This document shows positions 7,091-13,611 of a stretch of DNA of 55,319 bases, one piece after another. The DNA comes from Bifidobacteriaceae bacterium (GTDB lineage Bacteria > Actinomycetota > Actinomycetes > Actinomycetales > WQXJ01). Both the position numbers and the translations under genes were made by a program. Every line of letters starts with the position of its first letter. The first letter of the stretch is position 1. The DNA lies in NCBI GenBank assembly GCA_031270825.1, contig JAISXH010000053.1:1-55319 (forward strand), read 5' to 3'. Under the pieces are notes generated by a model that saw only the letters and a program-made list of their open reading frames with translations, was not told where the DNA came from and searched no databases.

Positions 7091-7202
7091 TACGCAAGGG
7101 GACGGTGATTGTGCTGACTCGCCGGCCGGCCCCACGCAAGGGGACGGTGATTGTGCTGACTCGTCGCCCGTTCTACGCAAGGGGACGGTGATTGTGCCGA
7201 TT
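7091..7202 (-). repeat. Three tandem copies of the dispersed ~28-bp repeat
   Basis: Copies at 7091-7119, 7134-7161 and 7174-7202, with a period of 41-43 bases, share the core AAGGGGACGGTGATTGTGC. The same unit occurs in the opposite orientation at 11301, 11425, 12407, 13569, 31638 and 31668. The whole 6984-7512 gap shows no convincing gene. It contains only these copies and the right half of the 50-bp inverted pair. Confidence 0.85.
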
Positions 7203-7250
7203 GGCTGCCCGGCGGCATCGTGCGTGCTGGGGACGTCGCCCAACCCGACG

Positions 7251-7300
7251 TGGAGCCGGGAAGGTGCTGGGCGGCCCGCTGACGGCATCGGCGGCGAAAC
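7251..7300 (-). repeat. 50-bp dispersed repeat, right copy of an inverted pair
   Basis: Reverse complement of 6306-6355 with three differences. On the minus strand the frame encoding F-A-x-D-A-V-S-G-P-P-S-T-x-P-A-P is open in both copies, so it could derive from a conserved gene end; no such gene is recognised. Confidence 0.7.
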
Positions 7301-7512
7301 GCACCTGTTCGACCTCGCCGCGGGGCGCCCTGACCTCGCCGAGTTCGACACCGTTGTCCTGGGTGCCGCGGGGCGTGAGGGGCTTCTGCCGCCAGGCGGT
7401 GATCATCATCGGCGCTCAGGCTGTGTGCCTGCGCGCGGGTTCGGCGGGCTTCGCGCAGGCCGCTCAAGATGGCTTTGAGCAGATCGTGGCGATGTTCCAC
7501 CTCCGGCCGGGG

Positions 7513-8487
7513 TCAGTCTTCTGGGTCAGTTTTGGCGGCGACGCCGGCGGTGAGGCGGTCGTTCTGCCAGCGGACCGGCATCGGATCGGTGATGCCGCCG
7601 ACGAAGGCGCCTGCTGGCCCTTTGTTGCGGAAAGCGAAGAGCATCCACTCGTTGTCTTCGCGGCGGTGCAGGAGTCGGCCGACATACAGGTCATCGCTGG
7701 TGAGCGGATATGCCTTGGAGATGTCGAACGGGCCGGTGACGCTGGTGGCGTTCACCGCCCAGATGCCGCCGCGCGGCGACCGGCGCGGCACCGTGGCGTG
7801 GCGGGCCAGGCAGGAGAAGACCAGGACCGGCTGCCCTTCCACCACCTCCACCTGCATGACTTCCAGTTGCCCGAATCCGTCCTCGCACGGCTCGCTTAGC
7901 GGCCCATTCAAGCTCCATCGGCGCAGGTCAGCTGAAGTCGCATGACCAACGACGCCCCGTCCGAAGCGGGGTCCGTCAGCCGCTCGCGCGGTGATTAGCA
8001 TGTGCCACCCGGCGCCGTCCGGGTCTGCGAACACCCACGGATCGCGGAAGGCCCCGTCATGCCAGTCGCTGCCCTCGAGCGTCTCGTACCATCTTCGATC
8101 AGGCCGGAGGATCGGATTGGCCGAACTCTTGTGCCAAGTGACCAGATCGGTGGAAGTGGCGCAGCCGACGCTCTGCGTGTTCTGGCCCGAGGCAGCGAGC
8201 GTCGCCCCGGTGTAGAACATGTGCCAGGTCCCGTCATTGTCCCGGACGACGGACCCGGTCCAGGTGGCGAGATCGTCGAATGAGCCATTTTCGCCTCTGA
8301 CCAGGGCGTCCTCGATGCGAGTCCATGAGCGCAGATCGTCAGAGACAGCGTGCCCAATTGACGCCCTGTGATGCCGGGCCTCGGGATCGTGGAGGGCCTT
8401 GGACGCGTACAGGAAGAACAGGTGATAACGCTGGCCGTCATCAGCGAACCAGTAGTCCCATACCCAGGAGTCGCGCGGGTCGAACAT
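7513..8487 (-). CDS. Glycoside hydrolase of the five-bladed propeller clan (GH32/GH43-like)
   Basis: A 324-residue enzyme with no signal peptide, so it probably acts on imported sugar. The motifs fit the GH32/68/43 fold: W-V-W-D-Y-W near residues 8-13 (Asp as likely nucleophile), repeated blade motifs D-D-L-R-S-W and S-T-D-L-V-T-W, F-R-D-P-W-V-F near residue 148 (the RDP stabiliser), and Q-L-E-V-M-Q-V-E-V, which supplies the candidate acid/base Glu. Beta-fructosidase-type activity is the best guess; an arabinofuranosidase-like activity is possible. Its ATG is four bases past the stop of the sugar permease gene, so the two form one transcript. The 3' end faces the repeat-filled gap. Confidence 0.75.
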   Translation of the reverse strand: MFDPRDSWVWDYWFADDGQRYHLFFLYASKALHDPEARHHRASIGHAVSDDLRSWTRIEDALVRGENGSFDDLATWTGSVVRDNDGTWHMFYTGATLAASGQNTQSVGCATSTDLVTWHKSSANPILRPDRRWYETLEGSDWHDGAFRDPWVFADPDGAGWHMLITARAADGPRFGRGVVGHATSADLRRWSLNGPLSEPCEDGFGQLEVMQVEVVEGQPVLVFSCLARHATVPRRSPRGGIWAVNATSVTGPFDISKAYPLTSDDLYVGRLLHRREDNEWMLFAFRNKGPAGAFVGGITDPMPVRWQNDRLTAGVAAKTDPED

Positions 8488-8490
8488 GGC

Positions 8491-9363
8491 CTATCCCTTC
8501 ACGCCGCTGGCGGCGATGCTGGAAACGAACGCCTTCTGGAAAACGAGGAAGACCAAGAGGACGGGGATCGTGATCATGGAGGTGTACGCCATGACCTCGC
8601 CCCAGGCGACGTTCTCCTGGAAGAAGTACTGCATGCCGATCATGACAGGCCGAAGCTGTTCCTTCTGGACCACCATTGCGGGCCACAGATATTGGTTCCA
8701 GGCAGGCAGGAACGTCAAGATCGCGACTGTGGCGAATGCTGGACCGGACAGGGGCACGATGATCTTCCGATAGATCTGGAACCAACTGGCCCCATCGACT
8801 CGGGCGGCCTCGTCCAGAGACGGCGGAATAGTCGAGAAGTACTGGGTGAACAAGAAGATGGAGAAGGCGTTGGCCACGAAGGGGACGAACTGCGCTTCGT
8901 AGGTGTTAAGCCAGCCCCACGCATATTTGAGCATCCCTTCTTCCCAGACCAGGCGAGGGAGCTTGGTCACCCAGTACATCATCGGCACCGCTATCGCCTC
9001 GATGGGGATGATGAGCGTTGCGATGATCGCCGAGAGGGCGATCTTCCGCCCGCGCCACTCGAGGCGGGACAGCGCGAAGCCGGCCATCGAGTTGACGATC
9101 AGGCCCAGCCCCACAGTGGCGACGGTGACTATGACCGAGTTCAGCATGAACCGGCCCACAGGGACTCTGTCGAACACCTCGGCATAGTTGTCAAGGCTGA
9201 TGTCTCCGACAGGCAGGAAAGTGTTCAGCGAGTTCATGTCGGAAAGAATCTGCGCGTCCGGCTTGAGGCTGGACACGAACATGAACACGAGAGGGAACAA
9301 GAAGAAGATGGCCAACGCGCTCATGGCTAGGTAGATCCAAGCCTTGCGTCGGCGGCGCAGCAC
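8491..9363 (-). CDS. Carbohydrate ABC transporter permease (MalG type), operon truncated upstream
   Basis: A six-helix inner permease subunit with the EAA loop E-A-A-R-V-D-G-A-S-W-F-Q-I (about two thirds along) and the classic ending S-S-I-A-A-S-G-V-K-G. It would pair with a MalF-type permease, a binding protein and an MsiK-type ATPase. None is adjacent, although this family is usually third in a binding protein/permease/permease operon. From the GTG at 9363 the length is 290 residues, normal for the family. Frame is open upstream to 9483 but only through DNA that belongs to a gene-end remnant (9386-9457) and the next promoter. The upstream half of the operon thus appears to have been deleted right at the start codon. 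Downstream is the hydrolase. Confidence 0.8.
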   Translation of the reverse strand: MLRRRRKAWIYLAMSALAIFFLFPLVFMFVSSLKPDAQILSDMNSLNTFLPVGDISLDNYAEVFDRVPVGRFMLNSVIVTVATVGLGLIVNSMAGFALSRLEWRGRKIALSAIIATLIIPIEAIAVPMMYWVTKLPRLVWEEGMLKYAWGWLNTYEAQFVPFVANAFSIFLFTQYFSTIPPSLDEAARVDGASWFQIYRKIIVPLSGPAFATVAILTFLPAWNQYLWPAMVVQKEQLRPVMIGMQYFFQENVAWGEVMAYTSMITIPVLLVFLVFQKAFVSSIAASGVKG

Positions 9364-9385
9364 CGCGAATCGGCCGCCTCGCGCG

Positions 9386-9457
9386 CTACGCCGCCGGGCG
9401 GTCCGCCTTGAGGTACAGCAGGTGGTTGATGCCGCTGCGCTTCGGGTTGGGTGCGCG
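9386..9457 (-). pseudogene. Fragment of an acetyltransferase gene 3' end
   Basis: On the minus strand this encodes R-A-P-N-P-K-R-S-G-I-N-H-L-L-Y-L-K-A-D-R and a stop. It is nearly identical to the tail of the complete GNAT gene at 11473-12099 (P-A-P-N-P-K-R-S-G-I-N-H-L-L-Y-L-E-A-D-R). Nothing else of the gene is present. The fragment abuts the permease start, marking a recombination or deletion junction. Confidence 0.7.
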
Positions 9458-9474
9458 GTCGTCGCGCCCCCGTG

Positions 9475-9492
9475 TGGTATCACGTGATACCA
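9475..9492. promoter_or_regulatory. 18-bp perfect palindrome before the second toxin-antitoxin module
   Basis: TGGTATCACGTGATACCA is fully self-complementary and ends eight bases before the ATG at 9501. Ribbon-helix-helix antitoxins bind such sites as paired dimers, so this is the likely operator of the module. Position and symmetry are direct observations; binding is inferred. Confidence 0.65.
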
Positions 9493-9500
9493 TCAATGGC

Positions 9501-9746
9501 ATGGCTCTGACCGTGAGGCTTACGGCCGAGGCCGATGAGGTCCTCAAACGCGAGGCCCGGCGGACCGGGCGGTCGCAGAACTCGCTGGTGATCGAGGCGA
9601 TCGGGCTGTTGGGCGAGCGGCGCCAGACGGCAGGGTTGCCCCGGGTCCCCGGCACGCCGTTCGTGGGCGGCCCCCCGCCGCGGCCGCGCAGCACTCCCAC
9701 GGGGGGCGAGGCGCTCGAAATGCTGCGGGAAGACCGTCTCAGGTGA
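9501..9746 (+). CDS. Ribbon-helix-helix antitoxin
   Basis: An 81-residue antitoxin. Residues 3-45 form a ribbon-helix-helix domain: strand L-T-V-R-L-T-A-E, then helix A-D-E-V-L-K-R-E-A-R-R-T-G-R-S-Q-N-S-L-V-I-E-A. The Pro/Gly-rich rest ends in G-E-A-L-E-M-L-R-E-D-R-L-R, probably the toxin-binding helix. It should bind the palindrome at 9475-9492 and block the PIN toxin that follows. Its TGA overlaps the toxin GTG as GTGA (9743-9746), the same arrangement as in the first module, although the antitoxin fold differs. Confidence 0.82.
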   Translation: MALTVRLTAEADEVLKREARRTGRSQNSLVIEAIGLLGERRQTAGLPRVPGTPFVGGPPPRPRSTPTGGEALEMLREDRLR

Positions 9747-10171
9747 GGATCTACGTCGACACCAGCGCCCTGATCAAACGCGCCGCGGCTGAGAACCACA
9801 GTGACGCGTTGATCGGCCGGCTGGCGGCGGCGGTCGAGGCCGGAGACGAACTGGGGGCGTCATCGCTGGCGTGGGTGGAAGTCGAGCGCGCTCTGCGCTT
9901 CTTGCGGTCGCTGGGCGCGCACGGCGACGCGGACCTTCCCGGCGAGGTCCGGGCGGCGCTGTCCGGAATCGACGAGATAGCGGTCACGGACCAGGTCCTG
10001 CGGGCCGCCCGGTGGATCGGCGCCGACCAGCTGCGCAGCCTCGACGCGCTGCACCTGGCGACGGCGGTGCTAGACGGGACCGACCTGATGATCACCTACG
10101 ACGAACGACTGGCCGCCGCCGCCGCAGACGCGGGCATCGCGGTCGAGTCCCCCGGGGTCAGGCGATCTTGA
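9743..10171 (+). CDS. PIN-domain toxin (VapC-like)
   Basis: A 142-residue PIN ribonuclease with the full acidic set: Y-V-D-T-S-A-L-I-K (residue 5), W-V-E-V-E-R-A-L, L-D-A-L-H-L-A and I-T-Y-D-E-R-L. Relatives cleave tRNA or rRNA when freed from the antitoxin. The GTG start lies inside the antitoxin stop, giving coupled translation. It differs from the toxin at 619 in keeping the third acidic residue. Its last codons overlap the remnant of another PIN gene on the opposite strand (10158-10330). Confidence 0.85.
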   Translation: MRIYVDTSALIKRAAAENHSDALIGRLAAAVEAGDELGASSLAWVEVERALRFLRSLGAHGDADLPGEVRAALSGIDEIAVTDQVLRAARWIGADQLRSLDALHLATAVLDGTDLMITYDERLAAAAADAGIAVESPGVRRS

Positions 10172-10330
10172 GCTCCGGCACGTGGCGCGCGATGAGGTCG
10201 AAGTCCCTGTCGTCGTGGAGGAGGGCCAGTCGGGGATAGTCCTCCACTAGGCGGACGATGCCGTCACCCGCACCGACGTGCGCATGGCCGTCCCGGGCGC
10301 GGATGGCAGCGCTGTTCCAGTCGAGCAAGG
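10158..10330 (-). pseudogene. Remnant of a third PIN toxin gene
   Basis: On the minus strand, from an in-frame stop at 10331-10333 to TGA at 10158-10160, the frame encodes 57 residues ending D-Y-P-R-L-A-L-L-H-D-D-R-D-F-D-L-I-A. This is the typical closing segment of a VapC-type PIN domain, with the last acidic residue in H-D-D-R-D-F-D. The N-terminal two thirds, including the first active-site Asp, is missing. Neither strand of 10331-10487 shows a recognisable gene. It is a decayed module lying tail to tail with the intact one. Confidence 0.6.
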
Positions 10331-10487
10331 CCTACATGTTCGAGCACGTCAAGCCCGTCTGCGCTGAGGGCGGCCTCGAGAAGGAGCCACCTGGTCGGAA
10401 GTTCCGAACAACTGCCGCTGACGGCGAGACCGACCGAATCTCGTACTGAGACCTCGACGTCGCCATCTCCGGGGTAGCCTTGCCGGC

Positions 10488-11192
10488 ATGTTCCTGACCG
10501 GCGGCGCGTCCGGGGCGCTCCAAGCCAACTGGTACGTGGCGGGCCCCGAAGGCGGTGCCGAGTGCGTCGTCATCGACCCGGGCCAGGACGCCGCAGCAGC
10601 TTGCCGGGCGGCCGTGGCCGAATCGGGGCGCCAGGTGGCCGCGGTGCTGGCCACCCACGGGCACATCGACCATGTGGCGGACGCCGCCCGGCTGTCCGAC
10701 TCCTGGGGCGTCCCCCTTTTCATCCACTCGGCCGACCGGCCTTTCCTGGTCGATCCGGCTGCCGCCGTCTCGCCGGACCTGGCGCCCTTTGTCCACATGC
10801 TGTTTCCCGACGGCATCGGCGAGCCCTCCGACGTGCGCGAATACCAAATCGAGGGGGCCAGCGGGAGGGGCGTGGTCGGCATCGGCGGCTTGGAGTTCGA
10901 GGTGTCCCACGCTCCCGGTCACACGCCCGGCTGCGTGTTGCTGTCGCTCGCTGCCCAGGGCGGCCGGCCGCCGGTGGTGTTCACCGGCGACGTGGTCTTC
11001 GCCGGGTCGATCGGGCGGACGGACTTCCCGGTCGGGGACGCGGCGGCGATGCGGCGTTCGCTACGGGACCGTGTTCTTCCCCTGCCCGATGCCGCCGTCC
11101 TCCTGCCCGGCCACGGTTCCGCCACCGACATGGCCCGCGAGCGCCTGGGCAATCCCTACCTCCAACCCGATTTCCTGGCGGACCGGCCCTGA
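10488..11192 (+). CDS. MBL-fold metallo-hydrolase (glyoxalase II-like)
   Basis: A 234-residue metallo-beta-lactamase-fold hydrolase. Zinc ligands are visible in T-H-G-H-I-D-H-V (about residues 56-63), in H-A-P-G-H-T-P-G-C and in F-T-G-D-V-V-F, with a final L-P-G-H-G. This pattern and length match the YcbL / glyoxalase II-like thioester hydrolases of actinobacteria. The real substrate is not known; detoxification of S-lactoyl thiol adducts is the common suggestion. The ATG at 10488 precedes the first strand directly. It has no operon partner, and its 3' side is a repeat-filled gap. Confidence 0.85.
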   Translation: MFLTGGASGALQANWYVAGPEGGAECVVIDPGQDAAAACRAAVAESGRQVAAVLATHGHIDHVADAARLSDSWGVPLFIHSADRPFLVDPAAAVSPDLAPFVHMLFPDGIGEPSDVREYQIEGASGRGVVGIGGLEFEVSHAPGHTPGCVLLSLAAQGGRPPVVFTGDVVFAGSIGRTDFPVGDAAAMRRSLRDRVLPLPDAAVLLPGHGSATDMARERLGNPYLQPDFLADRP

Positions 11193-11300
11193 CCTGCGAC
11201 CAGACACCGGCAGGCGGCGGCCTCGCAGATGCCAGCGCGGGCAACTACGTCAGCGTGGGCGAGGCGGCCAAAGCGGGCACCGCAGACGCGGCGACCAGCC

Positions 11301-11453
11301 AGTCAGCACAATCACCGTCCCCTTGCGTAGGGCCGCGGCAGCGCGGACCAGGCAAGCGAAGCGGGCGAAGCGGGCGAAGCGGGCGAAGCGGGCGGGGCGG
11401 TCAGCGCGGACGGGGCGGGCGGCCAGTCAGCACAATCACCGTCCCCTTGCGTA
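11301..11453 (+). repeat. Two copies of the dispersed ~28-bp repeat with a 9-bp tandem between
   Basis: Copies at 11301-11329 and 11425-11453 are identical over the 29 bases ending CACCGTCCCCTTGCGTA. Between them GCGGGCGAA-like 9-mers repeat about four times (11354-11396). The 11193-11472 gap otherwise shows no gene. Confidence 0.85.
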
Positions 11454-11472
11454 GGGTCGGCGGCCGACTGGG

Positions 11473-12099
11473 TCAGCGCGGGCCGGGCGGGTGGCTTGGC
11501 CGGTCCGCTTCGAGGTAGAGCAGGTGGTTGATGCCGCTGCGCTTCGGATTGGGGGCGGGCACGCGGTGGATCTCGCGAAAGCCGAGTCGCTCGTAGACCC
11601 TGACCGCTGTGGTGTTCGTGTCGGCCACTTCGAGGACGTACGAGTCGTAGCCAGCATTCGCCATGATGTGGCTCAAGACCTCGGTGGCGACGCCTTGGCC
11701 GCGCGACTCGGCGGCGGTGGCCACGAACTCGATGGAGCCGCAACCCGGCTTCAACTCGAATGGATACGGGTGGTCTTCGAGGTTCTCACGCAGCACTTTG
11801 GCCGCGACCGCGCCTCGCGCCAGGCCGAGGTGGCGGCGCATCGCCGCGGGGTCGATCCGCACCGCGGGCGTGCGGCCGTCGGTGCACGCCGCCATCCCGA
11901 TCACCGCTCCCCCGTCGTCAACGGCGAGCCTGAACGCCTCCAGCTCAAACATGTGGGCGCAAGCCCCGGCCAGCCGGTCCACGTCTTTCGAGAAGTAGCG
12001 CAACCACTGGTAGAAACCGACCGCGAAGATAACACCCATCGGCGCGCGAGCCGCGTCACCCAACGCGGCGGCGGGTTGGATTTGCACGGCGACTCCCAA
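11473..12099 (-). CDS. GNAT-family N-acetyltransferase
   Basis: A 208-residue acetyltransferase. The acetyl-CoA site is in I-E-F-V-A-T-A-A-E-S-R-G-Q-G-V-A-T (R-G-Q-G-V-A being the Q/RxxGxG/A motif), followed by Y-V-L-E-V-A-D-T-N-T-T-A-V-R-V-Y-E-R-L-G-F, a standard GNAT ending. The substrate is not predictable. The tail P-N-P-K-R-S-G-I-N-H-L-L-Y-L is also present as an isolated fragment at 9386-9457. A structured repeat (12161-12288) lies 62 bases upstream of the ATG on the same strand and would be in its 5' region if transcribed from above. Confidence 0.82.
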   Translation of the reverse strand: MGVAVQIQPAAALGDAARAPMGVIFAVGFYQWLRYFSKDVDRLAGACAHMFELEAFRLAVDDGGAVIGMAACTDGRTPAVRIDPAAMRRHLGLARGAVAAKVLRENLEDHPYPFELKPGCGSIEFVATAAESRGQGVATEVLSHIMANAGYDSYVLEVADTNTTAVRVYERLGFREIHRVPAPNPKRSGINHLLYLEADRPSHPPGPR

Positions 12100-12160
12100 A
12101 GTTGTGATTGCGACGGCGTAAACGAAGATTCAAGGCTATAGGCCGAACATCAAACCACGC

Positions 12161-12288
12161 CCTAGGAGCGTGGTGAGCAACCACGCTCCGACCGTGTTGA
12201 CGCAGGGCAGCGGAACGCTGACCAGCGGAAACGCGGAAGGCAAGCGCTGCTTCGGCCTAGGAAACCGGTTTGTTCCGGTTTGCTAGGC
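12161..12288 (-). ncRNA. Candidate structured RNA or hairpin element, copy 1
   Basis: About 128 bases that recur in the other orientation at 48313-48442. Read on the minus strand there is a long stem of 14-base arms (one C-C mismatch, 12288-12275 with 12268-12255), then a conserved core with small hairpins CAGCG-TTC-CGCTG, then a perfect 9-bp stem at 12189-12165 with loop TTGCTCA. Core sequence and stem arms match copy 2, but loops differ and two stem pairs change on both sides. Both termini carry CCTAG. It could be a structured RNA, a regulatory leader of the GNAT gene, or a MITE-like element. Confidence 0.5.
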
Positions 12289-12406
12289 AGTCCCGGCCAC
12301 TTGTTCATCCGTGAGAGCGCGCCCTCGCGAAACCCGCCGATTGGTCGGTGCCGTGCGGCCTTTGCAGTGCTGGCGGTGACAGGTCGCCAGTGACATGCGG
12401 CCGGGC

Positions 12407-12430
12407 AGTCAGCACAATCACCGTCCCCTG
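12407..12430 (+). repeat. Truncated copy of the dispersed ~28-bp repeat
   Basis: Matches the first 24 bases of the family (AGTCAGCACAATCACCGTCC and on) and then departs abruptly at CCTG, where the other copies read CCTTGCGTA. The break coincides with the start of the open segment 12437-12574. Confidence 0.75.
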
Positions 12431-12436
12431 CCCGGT

Positions 12437-12574
12437 CTGCTCAAGACCTTCGAGTCCCAAACCCTGGCGCAACGCCTGGCCGCCCTGTTCGCCCCGGTCT
12501 ACAGCTTCATTGAGTCCCTGCCCGTCCCACCGCGCCTGCCGCAGTGGTGGAGTCTGTCGTCAGTTTGCCTTTGA
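12437..12574 (+). pseudogene. Possible gene-tail remnant
   Basis: Forty-five codons to a TGA at 12572-12574 read L-L-K-T-F-E-S-Q-T-L-A-Q-R-L-A-A-L-F and continue F-I-E-S-L-P-V-P-P-R-L-P-Q-W-W. This is balanced, protein-like composition unlike the Arg/Pro noise of other spurious frames here. There is no start codon, and the upstream side is the truncated repeat. No family is recognised. Apart from this and the structured element, 12100-12884 shows nothing. Confidence 0.25.
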
Positions 12575-12884
12575 GCGATCACCATGCTCACGATCATGGC
12601 CACGTCTACCCCCCGGCGTCATCAAGCGCAACGAGCTCGCCCGGAGGAGGATTGTGATTGGATCACCGCTAAGCACCCCCGCGCTTGCGGAGACGCAGAC
12701 GTCGGGATCCCCCCACCAACTGATTGCGACGCGCACTGCAGCGCCCCAGTCAAGTTGCTGAGGTCTGCGCCAACGGACCTCGGCCACCGGGAAGAGACAG
12801 GCGGACCCGCTGCCTGCTTTATCCGTTTCAATGAGGCGAACCAGCCGTGGGCGGACTGAACTGTTCGAGAGGAGCGAGAGGAAT

Positions 12885-13370
12885 ATGGCCGGACGAACAA
12901 GGGCCCGGCTGGCGCGCTTGGGGGCAGTCGCGCTGGCGAGCCTTCTGCTCAGCGCCTGTGGGGTGGTGCGCGACACGGTTGACGGCTTCCACGGAGAACC
13001 GCCCTCCGCTGCGGGCGCCAACACGCAGTCAACGGACGAATCCGGCGACACTGACGTGATCGATGTGGTGATCACGGTAGAGAGCGATGCTGGCACTGCT
13101 TCCAGTGTGTTCATAGATGTGAAGGGACGCAAGCACTCGGAGACCGTCGATGAGCCAGCTGTCGACCTCCCGTACACCAGAGAATTCCAGGTGCCCTCCG
13201 ACACCTTGTTCCCGTTGCAGGAAACACGCGTCGAGGCCACAGCTAGCCCTGGCGCGAGTCAGATCAGCTGTTCAATACGTTACGCCGGCGAGGTCGTCGC
13301 CACCCACGTCGCGAAAGGGACCTCCGCCAAGGCGACCTGCGAGAACCAGTTCGAATTCGGCCCCAGTTAG
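12885..13370 (+). CDS. MmpS-like lipoprotein
   Basis: A 161-residue lipoprotein. The signal peptide ends in L-L-S-A-C (lipobox, Cys about residue 24), followed by a Ser/Thr/Asp-rich linker. The C-terminal ~100 residues follow the MmpS plan: D-V-V-I-T-V-E-S-D-A-G-T-A-S-S-V-F-I-D, V-D-L-P-Y-T-R-E-F and S-I-R-Y-A-G-E-V-V-A-T-H. MmpS proteins are small accessory partners of MmpL exporters; no MmpL gene is near. ATG 12885 is preferred because GAGAGGA precedes it and the signal peptide begins there. Its neighbours are repeat-bearing gaps on both sides, so it appears to stand alone. Confidence 0.75.
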   Translation: MAGRTRARLARLGAVALASLLLSACGVVRDTVDGFHGEPPSAAGANTQSTDESGDTDVIDVVITVESDAGTASSVFIDVKGRKHSETVDEPAVDLPYTREFQVPSDTLFPLQETRVEATASPGASQISCSIRYAGEVVATHVAKGTSAKATCENQFEFGPS

Positions 13371-13568
13371 GGGGCGCCGAGTGCCCGCAGACCGGGGAAT
13401 GACCTGAGGCTGCCCCGTCGTTCCTGGTCACGGGAGTTAAGCGGCGCCCTGAACAGCGCCGGGACAATCTGACATGGGTCCAACCTGGAGCTAAGGGGTG
13501 TGATGTCCGGTCACTTTCCCCCTGTCACGGCACCGCTGCAGGCGGCCGGCTGGCCGGCCCCGGCGCGG

Positions 13569-13596
13569 AATCAGCACAATCACCGTCCCCTTGCGT
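13569..13596 (+). repeat. Copy of the dispersed ~28-bp repeat
   Basis: AATCAGCACAATCACCGTCC followed by CCTTGCGT, matching the copies at 11301 and 11425 except at both ends. It sits just past the 3' end of the minus-strand membrane gene that follows. Confidence 0.8.
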
Positions 13597-13611
13597 GCCG
13601 CGGCCTTCAGG

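Noticed and set aside
7091..7202. CRISPR array
   Set aside because: Three repeats with 13-14-base spacers of similar sequence and no cas genes; the unit is a dispersed repeat found singly elsewhere.
7173..7409. Minus-strand frame M-M-I-T-A-W-R-Q-K-P in the repeat-filled gap
   Set aside because: It ends within the repeat array and shows no recognised domain; at most a decayed gene.
12161..12288. Short peptide gene (V-V-S-N-H-A-P-T-V-L-T-Q-G-S-G) shared by both copies of the structured element
   Set aside because: Both copies are open in this frame, but differences include residue changes and the stem pattern explains conservation better; no start signal is consistent.
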